Notes under the pieces: generated by a model
What the model saw: only the letters and a program-made list of their open reading frames with translations
Databases searched by the model: none
What the model was told of the DNA's origin: nothing
Assembly: GCA_020697295.1 (NCBI GenBank)
Contig: JAJFBF010000010.1
Span: 1 to 64,000, forward strand
From: Moraxellaceae bacterium
GTDB taxonomy: Bacteria > Pseudomonadota > Gammaproteobacteria > Pseudomonadales > Moraxellaceae
DNA: 64,000 bases
Direction: 5' to 3'
Program-made: the position numbers and the translations under genes
Shown here: positions 1 to 9,653 of the stretch, in pieces
Position numbering within the stretch: position 1 is the first letter of the stretch
How the letters are laid out: each line of letters opens with the position of its first letter

Positions 1-407
1 ACAATGAGCCGTGCTTTATCAAGATGGGTTCCCTAAATCACCGATCCATCGTTAGAAGGCCAAGTGTCTTGCTGCAACGAGTGACATCTAACGATCAGCC
101 TAGCCGGCTTGTGGCTGTGCATGTGCCGAAGAGGATATACGAAGCTTATGGTGGTTTCGTGGGAGAGAACCACGTCGTAATTCTGGAACAGCAGACCTCC
201 ACGCCTGAACTAAGCCCCAAGGAACTTGCAGAGCTCCTTAGAACGCCAACCGTAGACCGCTGCTTTCGCTGCATCTCTGGCGCCACTAATGTTTCGATAT
301 TTGAGCTTAATCAGCTGAATCTTCCGGAGCCGGGTCGTCTAAAGCGACACATTAAATTTGGGCGCGATATGGCGACGGCAGCCAGAATGGCAATCGAGGA
401 AATCTGA
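1..407 (+). CDS. DNA adenine-N6 methyltransferase, C-terminal fragment (cut by window start)
   Basis: The reading frame is open from base 3, so the gene begins upstream of the window; the ATG at 24 is internal. The visible 135 residues match the C-terminal end typical of Eco57I/type-I-like N6-adenine methylases: a VLLQRVTS segment, then a stretch ending GGFVGENHVVILEQ, then a helix-rich part with TVDRCFRCISGATNVS and a final LNLP. This end belongs to the target-recognition region; the catalytic NPPY motif would lie upstream. It sits 45 bp before the DrmE-like gene and is presumably the self-marking methylase of the DISARM cluster. An adenine methylase is the class 1 type (DrmMI); class 2 DISARM normally has a cytosine-5 methylase. 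A BREX-like PglX is a less likely alternative, because the genes that follow are DISARM. Confidence 0.75.
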   Translation, partial: NEPCFIKMGSLNHRSIVRRPSVLLQRVTSNDQPSRLVAVHVPKRIYEAYGGFVGENHVVILEQQTSTPELSPKELAELLRTPTVDRCFRCISGATNVSIFELNQLNLPEPGRLKRHIKFGRDMATAARMAIEEI

Positions 408-452
408 ATGCCCAGCTGAGCCAAGCCTAAAAGGATTTAGAGAAGAAGAAAA

Positions 453-3233
453 ATGACGCACAAGAGTCGGTTGAATCAGTTGCAGAGTGCTCTGCAAAAG
501 CGGCATGAAGCCCTGTCCAAGCTTATATCGCGAAAGCCAAGCCCTGCGACGGCCAAAGCTTCTAAACAGGAGCCGCCTGCGCTCCCCGAGACGGTGGCCG
601 AGAAAAGCGAGCCGGCTCCAGTTGTGCCTCGTGTCAAAGAGGCGATGATTCCGCTATATGCGGATGATGCCAAAACTCAGAGTGCTCCATCGGCAGCGCT
701 TCTTTCGTTGGCAGACCTGTATCTCCATGCGGCCCAACATCGGACGCGGCATATTGCTCTTCTATGGCCTGCATCACTACGATCGCTGACCCTAGTACAT
801 GCTCTGGCGACAACGACGCGCTGGAGGGAGGGCGATAAGCAGGGGATAAGAGGCCTGACCTATCCGGTTAAGTCAAACGTCTTTCATGGCCTCAACCATA
901 TCCAATTTGACCGTCAGTCAGTGCTCGCGATCGCAAGTGACCTGGTAGAGGTTGGCGAAAATGCGAAAGTGAAGCGTTCCTTTCCAGAAAAAGATCCATT
1001 CCTGTTTTCCCTGACTAATCAAAGTCTGCCGAATGATCCGAATGAGCCATTTAATCCAACAATTGGTGAGATCCTCCCGTGCTTCTTAGGGCAGCCTCAA
1101 TTTGAAGGATGGGAATCGTGCGAGTCTAGGTTGCTATCCTTGATTAGGGCGAAACTCTCCAGGCGTGCCCACGCAAAGGCGCTCCAAAGCAACTGTGCAA
1201 CGCTCGGCTGCCCAGACTCAGCGCCAGACGCCATTTTCGCGCTCGACGGTCGTATGTCAGAGGATGAGGTTAGGCAAGCGTGCAGAGCTCTGGCGAAGAG
1301 CAAGCCACCCGAAGCAATAATTCTCTTGGCAACGAGAGCGGTTCGAATGGAAGCCCCTGCCTGGAGAAAGAAGCTTGCACGCTTTGCTCTTATGCTCGAG
1401 GAAGTTTTCCGCGAAAACCCACCGGGCGTGCTCATCGTTACGGATGATCCTGTATCTGCATATAGGCTCAAGAATGAGCTATGGGAGCTGAATAATAAGA
1501 GAGATCAAGGGCAAAGATGGAATAAGCCATTTGAGTTTCGAATATCCGGCGTACCGAGCACAGTAGGTTCGAATGGTCTTTTGCCTCCAGGGACAAAGGA
1601 AAGTCTACATCCCGCGCCGCGGGAATTTGACGTGCATATAGTCGATTCTGATGCTGCAAAAGTATCTAACAAGCTATTAAAGATAGCGAATTGCCAGCCT
1701 GGCGGAAAAGATCACGCAAAGCCAATTGTTGAGGCGGCAACCTACATTTCGCGGTTGGCCGCCTTGCCATGTGGCGTAAGGCACATGTCGAACTATTTGG
1801 CGGGCCCGGATGTTTCCAATCAATCTCGAGCCAACTTTGACTGGCCAGGACATTATGGCGCTGTTCTCGAATTCGAGCGAACAATTGGCGTTGGAGAAAA
1901 TCGGCAGGCCCTACAAGATGCCATGAAGCGAGGCTCCGACTTATTTGGAAATTATCATGAGGCAACGCCGTTTGCCCACAAGCTTGCGTCAGTGGTAGCG
2001 AATGCTGCAGCAGGGAAAAGGAAAAATGTGGGCGTCATCTTTACCAGTGCCCTTTACCGACGGCTTGCGGAAAGATTTTTCGAGGAATACCGTGATTTTC
2101 CTAACGGGGTCAGCTATTCAGATATCCGAGAAAATGTATTCCTAATCCCAGCAAGTGCTCTCCTTGAGCATTTGGACGGATTGAATGGCTCAACTTTTGT
2201 ATTTGCTGGGTTAAATGATGAATGTCTTCGAATACTTCTTACAGACGACCGGATTCCAACGCATTCAGTCATATTGCTAACGCAAAAAGCCGGACAGTTC
2301 CTGAAGGCGACACTTAGGCCGTTAGTAGAGGACATGCAGGAGTTCAAGTCGTTCAAGCCACGAATGGAGTCGATTCTTAGAAATCTAAAGGATCTCCCTG
2401 ACGATGCCTCAGTGCTCACTGGGGGTGACTACGCACTCCCAGCATTCCGTGTCGAGCTTTCGTCTGATGCCGCCTCCTCTGATCATGAGGTTGATCCGGA
2501 AGCTTGGCAGATTAGATATGAAAGTGGCGCACTGCACTATCGCCGTGAAACATCTGACGCATATGTTTACGACCCTGCATCACATCATGCATCCGAGGCC
2601 GGATTTCGATCGGCTCAAGTTAAGTCGCTGGAGGTGGGAGACAAGGTCTTCGTCATGTCGGCCGAGCTTCGTGAAATGGTTGAGCAGGCGCTTCGGGAAG
2701 CAGGCATACCGATTCAATCAGATAAGACTTATGAGGCAGCGCTTAGAAGCTACCATGCTGAGGTGAAGGACCGCTTGGTTAGGAGGTTCCCCGATGGCTC
2801 AATCTCCGAAAGAGTAAGAAGCATTAGAGCCGAAATGCTCTCAATTAATCCAAAGCTGGAAAGGGAATTGCCAATTGAGCATTCCATGCGCCTCTGGATT
2901 GATCTGGAAAAGTCTCAGGAAACACCCTTTGAGGAACTTCGGCCTCAGGCCCCCCTGAAGGAGGCCGTCTTTAAGGCTTTCGCAATCGTTCTGGGATTTT
3001 CTTCATTAGAGGCAGCGTATCACTGGCAAAGAGTAATCATGGCAGTAAGAAACTCTCGTCGTCTCGATGGGCGCCATGTGTCAGACATCTATGAACATAT
3101 GCTGCTTCAGCCAGAAAGCGCTATGGCGAACTCAAATATTAGAAGAAGTACCCTGGGCTTACTATTCGAGAAGGCCCGTGAAAGCGTTGCCACGGTCGCG
3201 TATGTGGGGCCCCAAATGGAGGTGGGTAAGTGA
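453..3233 (+). CDS. DISARM-associated DrmE-like protein (926 aa)
   Basis: This is a large soluble protein with no signal peptide and no membrane segment. I see no Walker A motif, no helicase motifs and no methylase motif. The first ~85 residues are Lys/Pro/Ala-rich and probably disordered. The rest is mixed alpha/beta, with several hydrophobic beta-strand stretches that resemble a Rossmann or nuclease-like core (IILLATRAVRM near residue 290, VLIVTDDPVSA near 325, VILLTQKAGQF near 610). Size and position (between the methylase and drmA) fit DrmE, the class 2 DISARM protein of unknown function; it is clearly not DrmD, the SNF2 helicase of class 1. Its stop overlaps the drmA start (GTGA), so translation is probably coupled. 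The assignment rests on size and context, not on a recognised domain. Confidence 0.55.
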   Translation: MTHKSRLNQLQSALQKRHEALSKLISRKPSPATAKASKQEPPALPETVAEKSEPAPVVPRVKEAMIPLYADDAKTQSAPSAALLSLADLYLHAAQHRTRHIALLWPASLRSLTLVHALATTTRWREGDKQGIRGLTYPVKSNVFHGLNHIQFDRQSVLAIASDLVEVGENAKVKRSFPEKDPFLFSLTNQSLPNDPNEPFNPTIGEILPCFLGQPQFEGWESCESRLLSLIRAKLSRRAHAKALQSNCATLGCPDSAPDAIFALDGRMSEDEVRQACRALAKSKPPEAIILLATRAVRMEAPAWRKKLARFALMLEEVFRENPPGVLIVTDDPVSAYRLKNELWELNNKRDQGQRWNKPFEFRISGVPSTVGSNGLLPPGTKESLHPAPREFDVHIVDSDAAKVSNKLLKIANCQPGGKDHAKPIVEAATYISRLAALPCGVRHMSNYLAGPDVSNQSRANFDWPGHYGAVLEFERTIGVGENRQALQDAMKRGSDLFGNYHEATPFAHKLASVVANAAAGKRKNVGVIFTSALYRRLAERFFEEYRDFPNGVSYSDIRENVFLIPASALLEHLDGLNGSTFVFAGLNDECLRILLTDDRIPTHSVILLTQKAGQFLKATLRPLVEDMQEFKSFKPRMESILRNLKDLPDDASVLTGGDYALPAFRVELSSDAASSDHEVDPEAWQIRYESGALHYRRETSDAYVYDPASHHASEAGFRSAQVKSLEVGDKVFVMSAELREMVEQALREAGIPIQSDKTYEAALRSYHAEVKDRLVRRFPDGSISERVRSIRAEMLSINPKLERELPIEHSMRLWIDLEKSQETPFEELRPQAPLKEAVFKAFAIVLGFSSLEAAYHWQRVIMAVRNSRRLDGRHVSDIYEHMLLQPESAMANSNIRRSTLGLLFEKARESVATVAYVGPQMEVGK

Positions 3234-6200
3234 GGGATCAATTGCTTCGAGTAGATCCGGCTGCGTTGAATTCGACTCTGAAAGAAGCTGTTGTTGACGG
3301 CATTCTTAATCTGACATACGCGCAGCTTAGTGGCCAGGGAGTCACAGGACAGTACCTGCTTGGGGCTCGACCTCGTGCACTCTTGAATTCCGGCTTTCTC
3401 CTGCCACAGAAAAGCCTGTCAGGTGATGACGAAGTAACCTCGCCGATATGGATTTCTTCTCACGGTATGCAGATTCAGATCAGCTCTGCGAACGAAGCAG
3501 TAATTACCGTTCAGCCACGACTTTCTGTTTATGTGCGTGTCATCCCCCGTGAGGAGGATCTTAAGAGACCAAATTGCCGCCCAGTTTTCATGATGCGGCA
3601 AACAGTGGTAGACGAGATTAAGGCCGAAAGAAACCGTCGACTCGACGATGCATGGGAGCAGATAAAGGGCGAACATACATCTAGATGGAAGCATCCAGAG
3701 TGGGCTGCCGTATGTGCCAAGATTGTGGAGGATATCTATAGAGCAAAGGGCATTCCTCGCCATCTGCTTACTTCCAATATCCCTACTAATGATGCTGAGC
3801 TGGCCGAGGAGAGGTCAGATAGCGGCGAGCTTCCAGATGGAGAGTCGCCTCAGGCCGTGCCTCTAACCGCCAATGAGCCTCTTCCGATCAAGGACGAGCA
3901 TTTTGAGCCGCTGCGGGTTCCCCACAAGTGGATGCGGTTAGAGATCAAGGTTCCAGCGCTCCGGTTAGACCCCTCAAAGTCTGCGGGGGCTCTGCAGCTT
4001 GATTTAGAGGATCATGCGCGTCAGATGAACGAGGCCATTGCGCAAGGCCTCTCAGACTGGGTGCAGAGCGAGGATAAGGAGTGGGGAGGGAAAGCCTGGG
4101 GCTATCGTCATCAAATGGCGATTCCAGCAAGCCAGTATACAAAGTGGGATGACTTCCTCGAAAGGGTCAGAGCATCTCAGCTTCGCATAGTGACACCTCA
4201 GATTAAGTTGGGTTGGGAGCTAGAGCTTCAGGCTGACTGGATAGATGCCTCAAAGCGCAGTATGTTTATTGCGATAGAGAATCTGAGTGATATCCCCCGC
4301 CAGCACGTTGATGAGTCCGAAGAAGCGATTTTCCTTGTGTCTCTTGAGATGCACCTGCCAAGTGCGCTGCATCATCCACTAAAGCTTGAGCGTATAGATC
4401 CATCGTATAGATACAACAAGTATTTGTCCTATCCGGCGATGGGTCATAATTGCGGGGTTAAGCAAATATCCAGTAGTCCCGAGAGTCATACTCTTGAGAC
4501 AACTTGGACTCCTCGTTACGTGCAGCCACGTATTATTCCGACCAGCGCCAATGGCGTAGAACGCAAAGTCAGAGTACTCGCGCAGCCGGAAGGACTAGAG
4601 GCTCTGTCACCGCTTGTGCCTGCCATGAAAGCATGGTTAGAAGAATTACCTGGCCATGTGAATCCTGGTGAGGGTGTGGAGCCATCGGATGTCGATGCGA
4701 TCGAGAGAGAAGAACTGGCATTTCGTCTCGATCAAAGGAAATGGCGATCCGAGATGGAGGCCGTGGCTGAGGGGCTGAGGTGCTTGACGGAGTCGAAGGA
4801 CTCATGGCTTAAGCGGGGGCCGCAGTCTAATCCACGAGCTATGGTATTCGAAGCGTGGCTTGCAATGAATGAGGCTATGGCTGACTTCATGAAGGCCCGA
4901 TTCAAGCGAGACGACAACGAGTGGCGCCTCTTTCAGTTGGCTTTTGTGATTGCCAACATTCCTGCCTTGGCTTCCCGAATTCCAGAGTTCCAAGATTTCT
5001 ACGATGAGCGCAGAGACGACGCGGTAACACTTCTCTACTTTGCAACGGGCGGCGGTAAGTCAGAAGCATTCTTCGGCCTGCTTCTTTTCAATCTAATGCT
5101 AGATAGGCTCCGTGGGAAGCATAGGGGAGTTACCGCGCTAGTTCGGTATCCGCTGAGGCTATTGACCATTCAACAGGCGCAGCGATGCGCTAGGGTGCTC
5201 GCATTTGGCGAAAAGGTTCGCCGGAACCATGGCTATAGCGGGGACCCACTGTCTATTGGATTTTGGGTTGGTAGTGGGGGCTCGCCGAACCGCCATAGCT
5301 CCAAAGGGGTGAAAAGCATTCCCAACGTATCTGCTGTCTCACCTGAGCTTGGGCGCGAGATGTCGCTTCGTGAGAACGACACAAAGTATTCTGCAGCGAT
5401 GCGTGCGTGGCGAAAACTACCAAAATGCCCCTTCTGCGCAGGTGAGACGGCACTTCGCCTGTTTGATGACCGCGGTGATCAGATCCTCGGTCATGTTTGT
5501 ACGGAAAAGTCGTGTGACTCAAACGAGGGACAATGGAAGCCGCTCCCCTTTTACATAGTCGATGAGGACATATATGACCTCGCTCCTTCGGTACTGCTAG
5601 GAACCGTTGACAAGCTCGCATTAATTGGCCACTCGGGAAGAACCATCAGGCGCATCTTGGGCATGTTTGGAGGCGCACCTTGGGTTAGGGCTAACGGACG
5701 GCTTTACATTCCAGAGAACGGAAAGGAGATCGCCGCCGGACCAGCTGCCAAGGGAATGAGCGGCATCTTTCCAGCGTATAAGCCAGGCGCGAGTGTATTC
5801 CACGATCCATTCCCCAGCCTGATCATTCAGGACGAGGCGCACTTGCTGGACGAGTCGCTCGGAACATTTGCTGGTCTATTCGAGTCAACTCTGGATGCCA
5901 TATTTCACTACATGGCTCAGCCGCTAGCTGCGCTGGTCGCGGTAGATGGCAAAGGTCGCAGGCGTCGGCCGAAGGTCATTGCGGCGTCTGCAACTGTTTC
6001 GGAGCCCGAACGACAGCTAGAGCATCTGTATCAGAGGGCGATTCCAGCGACTCAATTTCCTGAGCCAGGCCCGTCTCTGTATGAATCGTTCTATGCAAAG
6101 CCTGCCGCAGCGGCAGAAGAGGAGCGGCGCACGCATCCGGATATTGAGGTGGCTAGCCAGCAGGCGCGCATTTACACCGCGTTCATGACTAACGGTAAGC

Positions 6201-7429
6201 CGCATACATCTACCAGCGTCGCAGTTCTATCGGGCTTTCACCTTGTGATTACGCGTCTCTTTGATGGCCTCCTAAGTGACTCTGAGCAAGAGGTGGCGGC
6301 GGCTAGGGAGATGCTAGTCGAGCATGTCTCTCAAGGCCCGCTGAGTGATCTGCATAGGGATACTCTGAGAGCAGCCAGTGCGTCCGATCTGGCAACGCTA
6401 ATTGACCTTCACCGTATCGCGCTGACCTACGTGACAAATAAGAAAGGTGGCGATCAGATCATGGCCGCGGAGGCAGAGGAAACGCGGAAGCGGCATCTCA
6501 ATGAAGGGATCCCACTAGATGGCTTGGATACTCGGTTGATAACCGGCTCAGTAGAACAGGGGGAAATCCAGGGCGTAGTTGATACTGCTCAGCGGCGCGT
6601 TGATCCCGGTAGAAAATTTCCGCCATTAAGAGAGCAGCTTCGGTCAGTGATTGCTACCTCTGCGATCTCGCATGGGGTGGATGTCGACGAGTTCAACTCC
6701 ATGTTTTTCGCTGGTATGCCCTCTGATATAGCTGAGTACATACAGGCATCATCTCGCGTGGGTCGGACGCATATTGGATTTGTTGTCTTGGTGCCTACGC
6801 CACAAAGGCGTCGAGATCGGCACATTGTCCATATATTCGATATTTTCCACCGCTTCCTGGAACGAATGGTTCAGCCAGCTGCAATTGATCGATGGGCAGA
6901 GCGAGCCGTGGAGCGAGTTTTTCCCAGCTTGTTCCAAGCATATCTCCTGGGAGTTGTCCCTACCTGCGAAGCCATTCGCCTAGACGAAGAAAGGAAGGGG
7001 GAAGTCCCGGACTTCAGTTTCATACCTAATGTCCGCAGGAAGCTCAATCAGCGTGGTGATGCATTCATTTCGGAAATTGACGAGTTTATTGAGCTCGCTG
7101 TTGGGCTTCGAGACTCCTTCTCACCAGAGGGAGAAGAGCACTATCGAGTTCGGATAGACCAAAATACTCGAAACCTTATTGTGGGCGCATGGAGCAGCCC
7201 AGTCTGGGGCAGTGGGACCATGGACGGCTATTTCAAAAGCATGACCGATCCGATGCTAAAACCCATGACATCTCTGCGTGACGTGGACCAAGCCGGAATA
7301 ATTCAAATGGCACCCAAGGATGCAAAGGGGCATAGACAGTCAGCGAATGAGACTTCGCTGGTCATGGATGTGTTACGCCATGGAGTTGCAAACAGCGAGG
7401 GCGCCGACAACGCCCAGCATGGAGAATGA
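3230..7429 (+). CDS. drmA: DISARM helicase DrmA
   Basis: A 1399-residue superfamily 2 helicase-like ATPase. Motif I is ATGGGKSEA (residues 605-613), the DEAH box is at 868-871, the SAT motif III is at 920-922, and motifs V/VI are ISHGVDVDEF and QASSRVGR (1172-1179). A zinc-binding CPFC...CTEKSC insertion lies between motifs I and II (near residues 730-765). The ~600-residue N-terminal part carries no domain I recognise. DrmA is the core of DISARM; with DrmB it is reported to bind and process incoming DNA. Translation starts at GTG 3230 after GGAGGTGGGTAA, overlapping the previous stop. Start, motifs and order (A-B-C) all agree. Confidence 0.9.
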   Translation: MRDQLLRVDPAALNSTLKEAVVDGILNLTYAQLSGQGVTGQYLLGARPRALLNSGFLLPQKSLSGDDEVTSPIWISSHGMQIQISSANEAVITVQPRLSVYVRVIPREEDLKRPNCRPVFMMRQTVVDEIKAERNRRLDDAWEQIKGEHTSRWKHPEWAAVCAKIVEDIYRAKGIPRHLLTSNIPTNDAELAEERSDSGELPDGESPQAVPLTANEPLPIKDEHFEPLRVPHKWMRLEIKVPALRLDPSKSAGALQLDLEDHARQMNEAIAQGLSDWVQSEDKEWGGKAWGYRHQMAIPASQYTKWDDFLERVRASQLRIVTPQIKLGWELELQADWIDASKRSMFIAIENLSDIPRQHVDESEEAIFLVSLEMHLPSALHHPLKLERIDPSYRYNKYLSYPAMGHNCGVKQISSSPESHTLETTWTPRYVQPRIIPTSANGVERKVRVLAQPEGLEALSPLVPAMKAWLEELPGHVNPGEGVEPSDVDAIEREELAFRLDQRKWRSEMEAVAEGLRCLTESKDSWLKRGPQSNPRAMVFEAWLAMNEAMADFMKARFKRDDNEWRLFQLAFVIANIPALASRIPEFQDFYDERRDDAVTLLYFATGGGKSEAFFGLLLFNLMLDRLRGKHRGVTALVRYPLRLLTIQQAQRCARVLAFGEKVRRNHGYSGDPLSIGFWVGSGGSPNRHSSKGVKSIPNVSAVSPELGREMSLRENDTKYSAAMRAWRKLPKCPFCAGETALRLFDDRGDQILGHVCTEKSCDSNEGQWKPLPFYIVDEDIYDLAPSVLLGTVDKLALIGHSGRTIRRILGMFGGAPWVRANGRLYIPENGKEIAAGPAAKGMSGIFPAYKPGASVFHDPFPSLIIQDEAHLLDESLGTFAGLFESTLDAIFHYMAQPLAALVAVDGKGRRRRPKVIAASATVSEPERQLEHLYQRAIPATQFPEPGPSLYESFYAKPAAAAEEERRTHPDIEVASQQARIYTAFMTNGKPHTSTSVAVLSGFHLVITRLFDGLLSDSEQEVAAAREMLVEHVSQGPLSDLHRDTLRAASASDLATLIDLHRIALTYVTNKKGGDQIMAAEAEETRKRHLNEGIPLDGLDTRLITGSVEQGEIQGVVDTAQRRVDPGRKFPPLREQLRSVIATSAISHGVDVDEFNSMFFAGMPSDIAEYIQASSRVGRTHIGFVVLVPTPQRRRDRHIVHIFDIFHRFLERMVQPAAIDRWAERAVERVFPSLFQAYLLGVVPTCEAIRLDEERKGEVPDFSFIPNVRRKLNQRGDAFISEIDEFIELAVGLRDSFSPEGEEHYRVRIDQNTRNLIVGAWSSPVWGSGTMDGYFKSMTDPMLKPMTSLRDVDQAGIIQMAPKDAKGHRQSANETSLVMDVLRHGVANSEGADNAQHGE

Positions 7430-7430
7430 A

Positions 7431-9653
7431 ATGCCCAGGAACAGTGACTTTCTCAAAAGTGAAGAGGATGAGAAGACCCTTAGCGCGCCAACAATGGCTC
7501 GCTCCAGGGGGCAGCTGGGGTCCGCCTATGCACCCGGTGCATTCTTCACCTTCGAAGGTGGACTTGGGGCATGCATATCAATCCCAGATCTTTCTGCAAC
7601 CGTCGACGATGCTCCCATACATTCTGGGACAAAGTCCCAGATCCTATTACGGCTACAAGAAATATGGCAAAGCTGGTTTGCAAGAGCGTCTTCAGCTGGG
7701 GGAGGTGACCGTGCCATTGATGCTCGCCAGTGCCTAGATGAGGCGCTGCTTCGAAATGATGCGCTCTTGCCCTTGGGGGCTGACCGCGTGGCCTTCCTGA
7801 ATCCGATCAGAATGGGCTACGCACCTGCACCCCTTAGCTTCGTGTGTAACAAGTGTCACCTCTTTCGGAGGTTCGACTCGGTACATGAAATGGCGACAGG
7901 GATTCATCACCTAAAGAAGTCAAAATGCAGTTCTGCGGATGCCAAGGGGCCATGCCAGTGGAGGCAGGTTGACGTCATATTTGTCCATTGGTCAGGCGAA
8001 TGGATGCCAGTTACGCCTGGTCGCTGGGAGTGGGATGACCGTAACAGTGCGCTCAGGCTTTTTGGGGAAGAGTGCAAGGTCTGCAGAGGTAAAGATTTCA
8101 GGCTGAACACGGACTCGCCACGAATCGGTCAATGGCATTTCTACTGTGCGAATAAGTCATGCGGGCATAAGGGCTCTAATGAGTGGAGGCAGAATGACCC
8201 ATTCACAACTGAGATTTTTAGAGACAGGTCCAGTGCGAGAGTAGGTGAGCGGCGAATGGAGCCTATCTCATACCGCGCGTCTTCCGCTTACTACTCTCAG
8301 GCCGAGCAGTTTGTCTTGTTCCCGGAGTCAGAACATCGGTTGCTAACTCTACTGGAGCCACAAAGACAGGTCGACCTATTGGCCTTCATAAGTAATAGGT
8401 TCCGACTTGGCGCGGCGGAGCTGTCTACGGAAGAAATGAAGTCGTCACTTTTAGCAAGCGGGAAAGCTGACGAGTGGGAAACTTATGAGAATTGGTCGAG
8501 AATGCGGGAACTCGCACTAAAGTCGGCGGACGAGGAGTTTATCGTGCGAGCCGAAACGGAGATAAAAAAGCTCATTTACAAATGGACGGCCGGTGATCCG
8601 CCGCTTGTGCCGCCTAGGATTGAGCTGCCAGCTGCGGTCACCGAGCAACTTCGGATACGGCCGGATTACACGAGTCGATTTGATCCGTTCGTTCTCGCGG
8701 TTGAGCATGAGGCGCTCAATCGAGGCAAGATCTCTGCACCATCGGATGGCAGAAGAGCCAAGTTTGTTCGATTCGACCATCTTGATAACGATCTGGCACC
8801 CAAGGAAAGGGATAGGAAGGAAGCACAGGAGCGCATTACAAGCACCCTAAAGGCTAAGCTCGGGATGGTTGATATCGGCCTAATCCGCGAATTTGATCTC
8901 TGTCGGTTCACGCATGGATATACGCGTGTTTCTGCAACTCCGACTCTGGAAAAGCGGAATCAACTTATGCCTGTTAGGCTAAAGCTTTTTGAGCCGCTGA
9001 GGAGTGGGAAGCGTCCGATATATGTAATGACTCAGGCAAATGAAGCGATTTACGTCAGACTTGACCCTGCTGCAGTCTACGCGTGGCTTAGGGAGGTGGG
9101 GGTTTTAGACCTCCCGTCATGGGATCCTGCCGGAACACCACGATTTGGTGGAAAGCTATTGGAAGTGGCTCAGCCTTTCGGTCGGTACTTCTCGCTTCTC
9201 AAGCCAGGAGATGCGTCAACTTACAGATATGTTTATACCCTTCTTCACACCTACGCACATGTGCTGATGAAGAATATTGCCGAGCTTTCAGGGTTGGATC
9301 TTGGCTCTCTTGGTGAATACATATTTCCTTTAGATCTGGCTTTTGTTGTTTACCGAAATGGCACAACAATGGATCTTGGAAATCTATCCTCGCTTTGGCG
9401 GAATGAGAACAACAAGTTTCTCTACAGGCTCCTTGAGCCCTCAACCCATAGATGCAATTCGGGAAATCTTTGCGATGCCTCTGGAGGCGCTTGTCCTGAT
9501 TGCATCATGATCCCAGAAACATCATGTTTGGCGCAGAACCAGCTACTTTCTAGGGCCGTTCTGAGAGGAGGCCCCGCCCCCAGGGAGGATGCTACACATC
9601 GGGGACATAGAATTCCTGGATTTCTGGAAGTTATAAATGGCGCTCATGAGTAG
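7431..9653 (+). CDS. drmB: DISARM protein DrmB (DUF1998)
   Basis: A 740-residue protein with the DUF1998 signature at its C-terminus: LLHTYAHVLMKNIAELSG, then NGTTMDLGNLSSLW, then a cysteine cluster CNSGNLCDASGGACPDC followed by CLAQNQLLSR. Two further zinc-ribbon-like regions occur in the N-terminal half (CNKC near residue 140; CKVC and CANKSCGHKG near 220-245). DrmB works with the DrmA helicase in DISARM. I chose ATG 7431 because GGAG lies 7 bases upstream and it starts 1 bp after the drmA stop; ATG 7419 in the same frame is an alternative. Its end overlaps the drmC start. Confidence 0.88.
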   Translation: MPRNSDFLKSEEDEKTLSAPTMARSRGQLGSAYAPGAFFTFEGGLGACISIPDLSATVDDAPIHSGTKSQILLRLQEIWQSWFARASSAGGGDRAIDARQCLDEALLRNDALLPLGADRVAFLNPIRMGYAPAPLSFVCNKCHLFRRFDSVHEMATGIHHLKKSKCSSADAKGPCQWRQVDVIFVHWSGEWMPVTPGRWEWDDRNSALRLFGEECKVCRGKDFRLNTDSPRIGQWHFYCANKSCGHKGSNEWRQNDPFTTEIFRDRSSARVGERRMEPISYRASSAYYSQAEQFVLFPESEHRLLTLLEPQRQVDLLAFISNRFRLGAAELSTEEMKSSLLASGKADEWETYENWSRMRELALKSADEEFIVRAETEIKKLIYKWTAGDPPLVPPRIELPAAVTEQLRIRPDYTSRFDPFVLAVEHEALNRGKISAPSDGRRAKFVRFDHLDNDLAPKERDRKEAQERITSTLKAKLGMVDIGLIREFDLCRFTHGYTRVSATPTLEKRNQLMPVRLKLFEPLRSGKRPIYVMTQANEAIYVRLDPAAVYAWLREVGVLDLPSWDPAGTPRFGGKLLEVAQPFGRYFSLLKPGDASTYRYVYTLLHTYAHVLMKNIAELSGLDLGSLGEYIFPLDLAFVVYRNGTTMDLGNLSSLWRNENNKFLYRLLEPSTHRCNSGNLCDASGGACPDCIMIPETSCLAQNQLLSRAVLRGGPAPREDATHRGHRIPGFLEVINGAHE

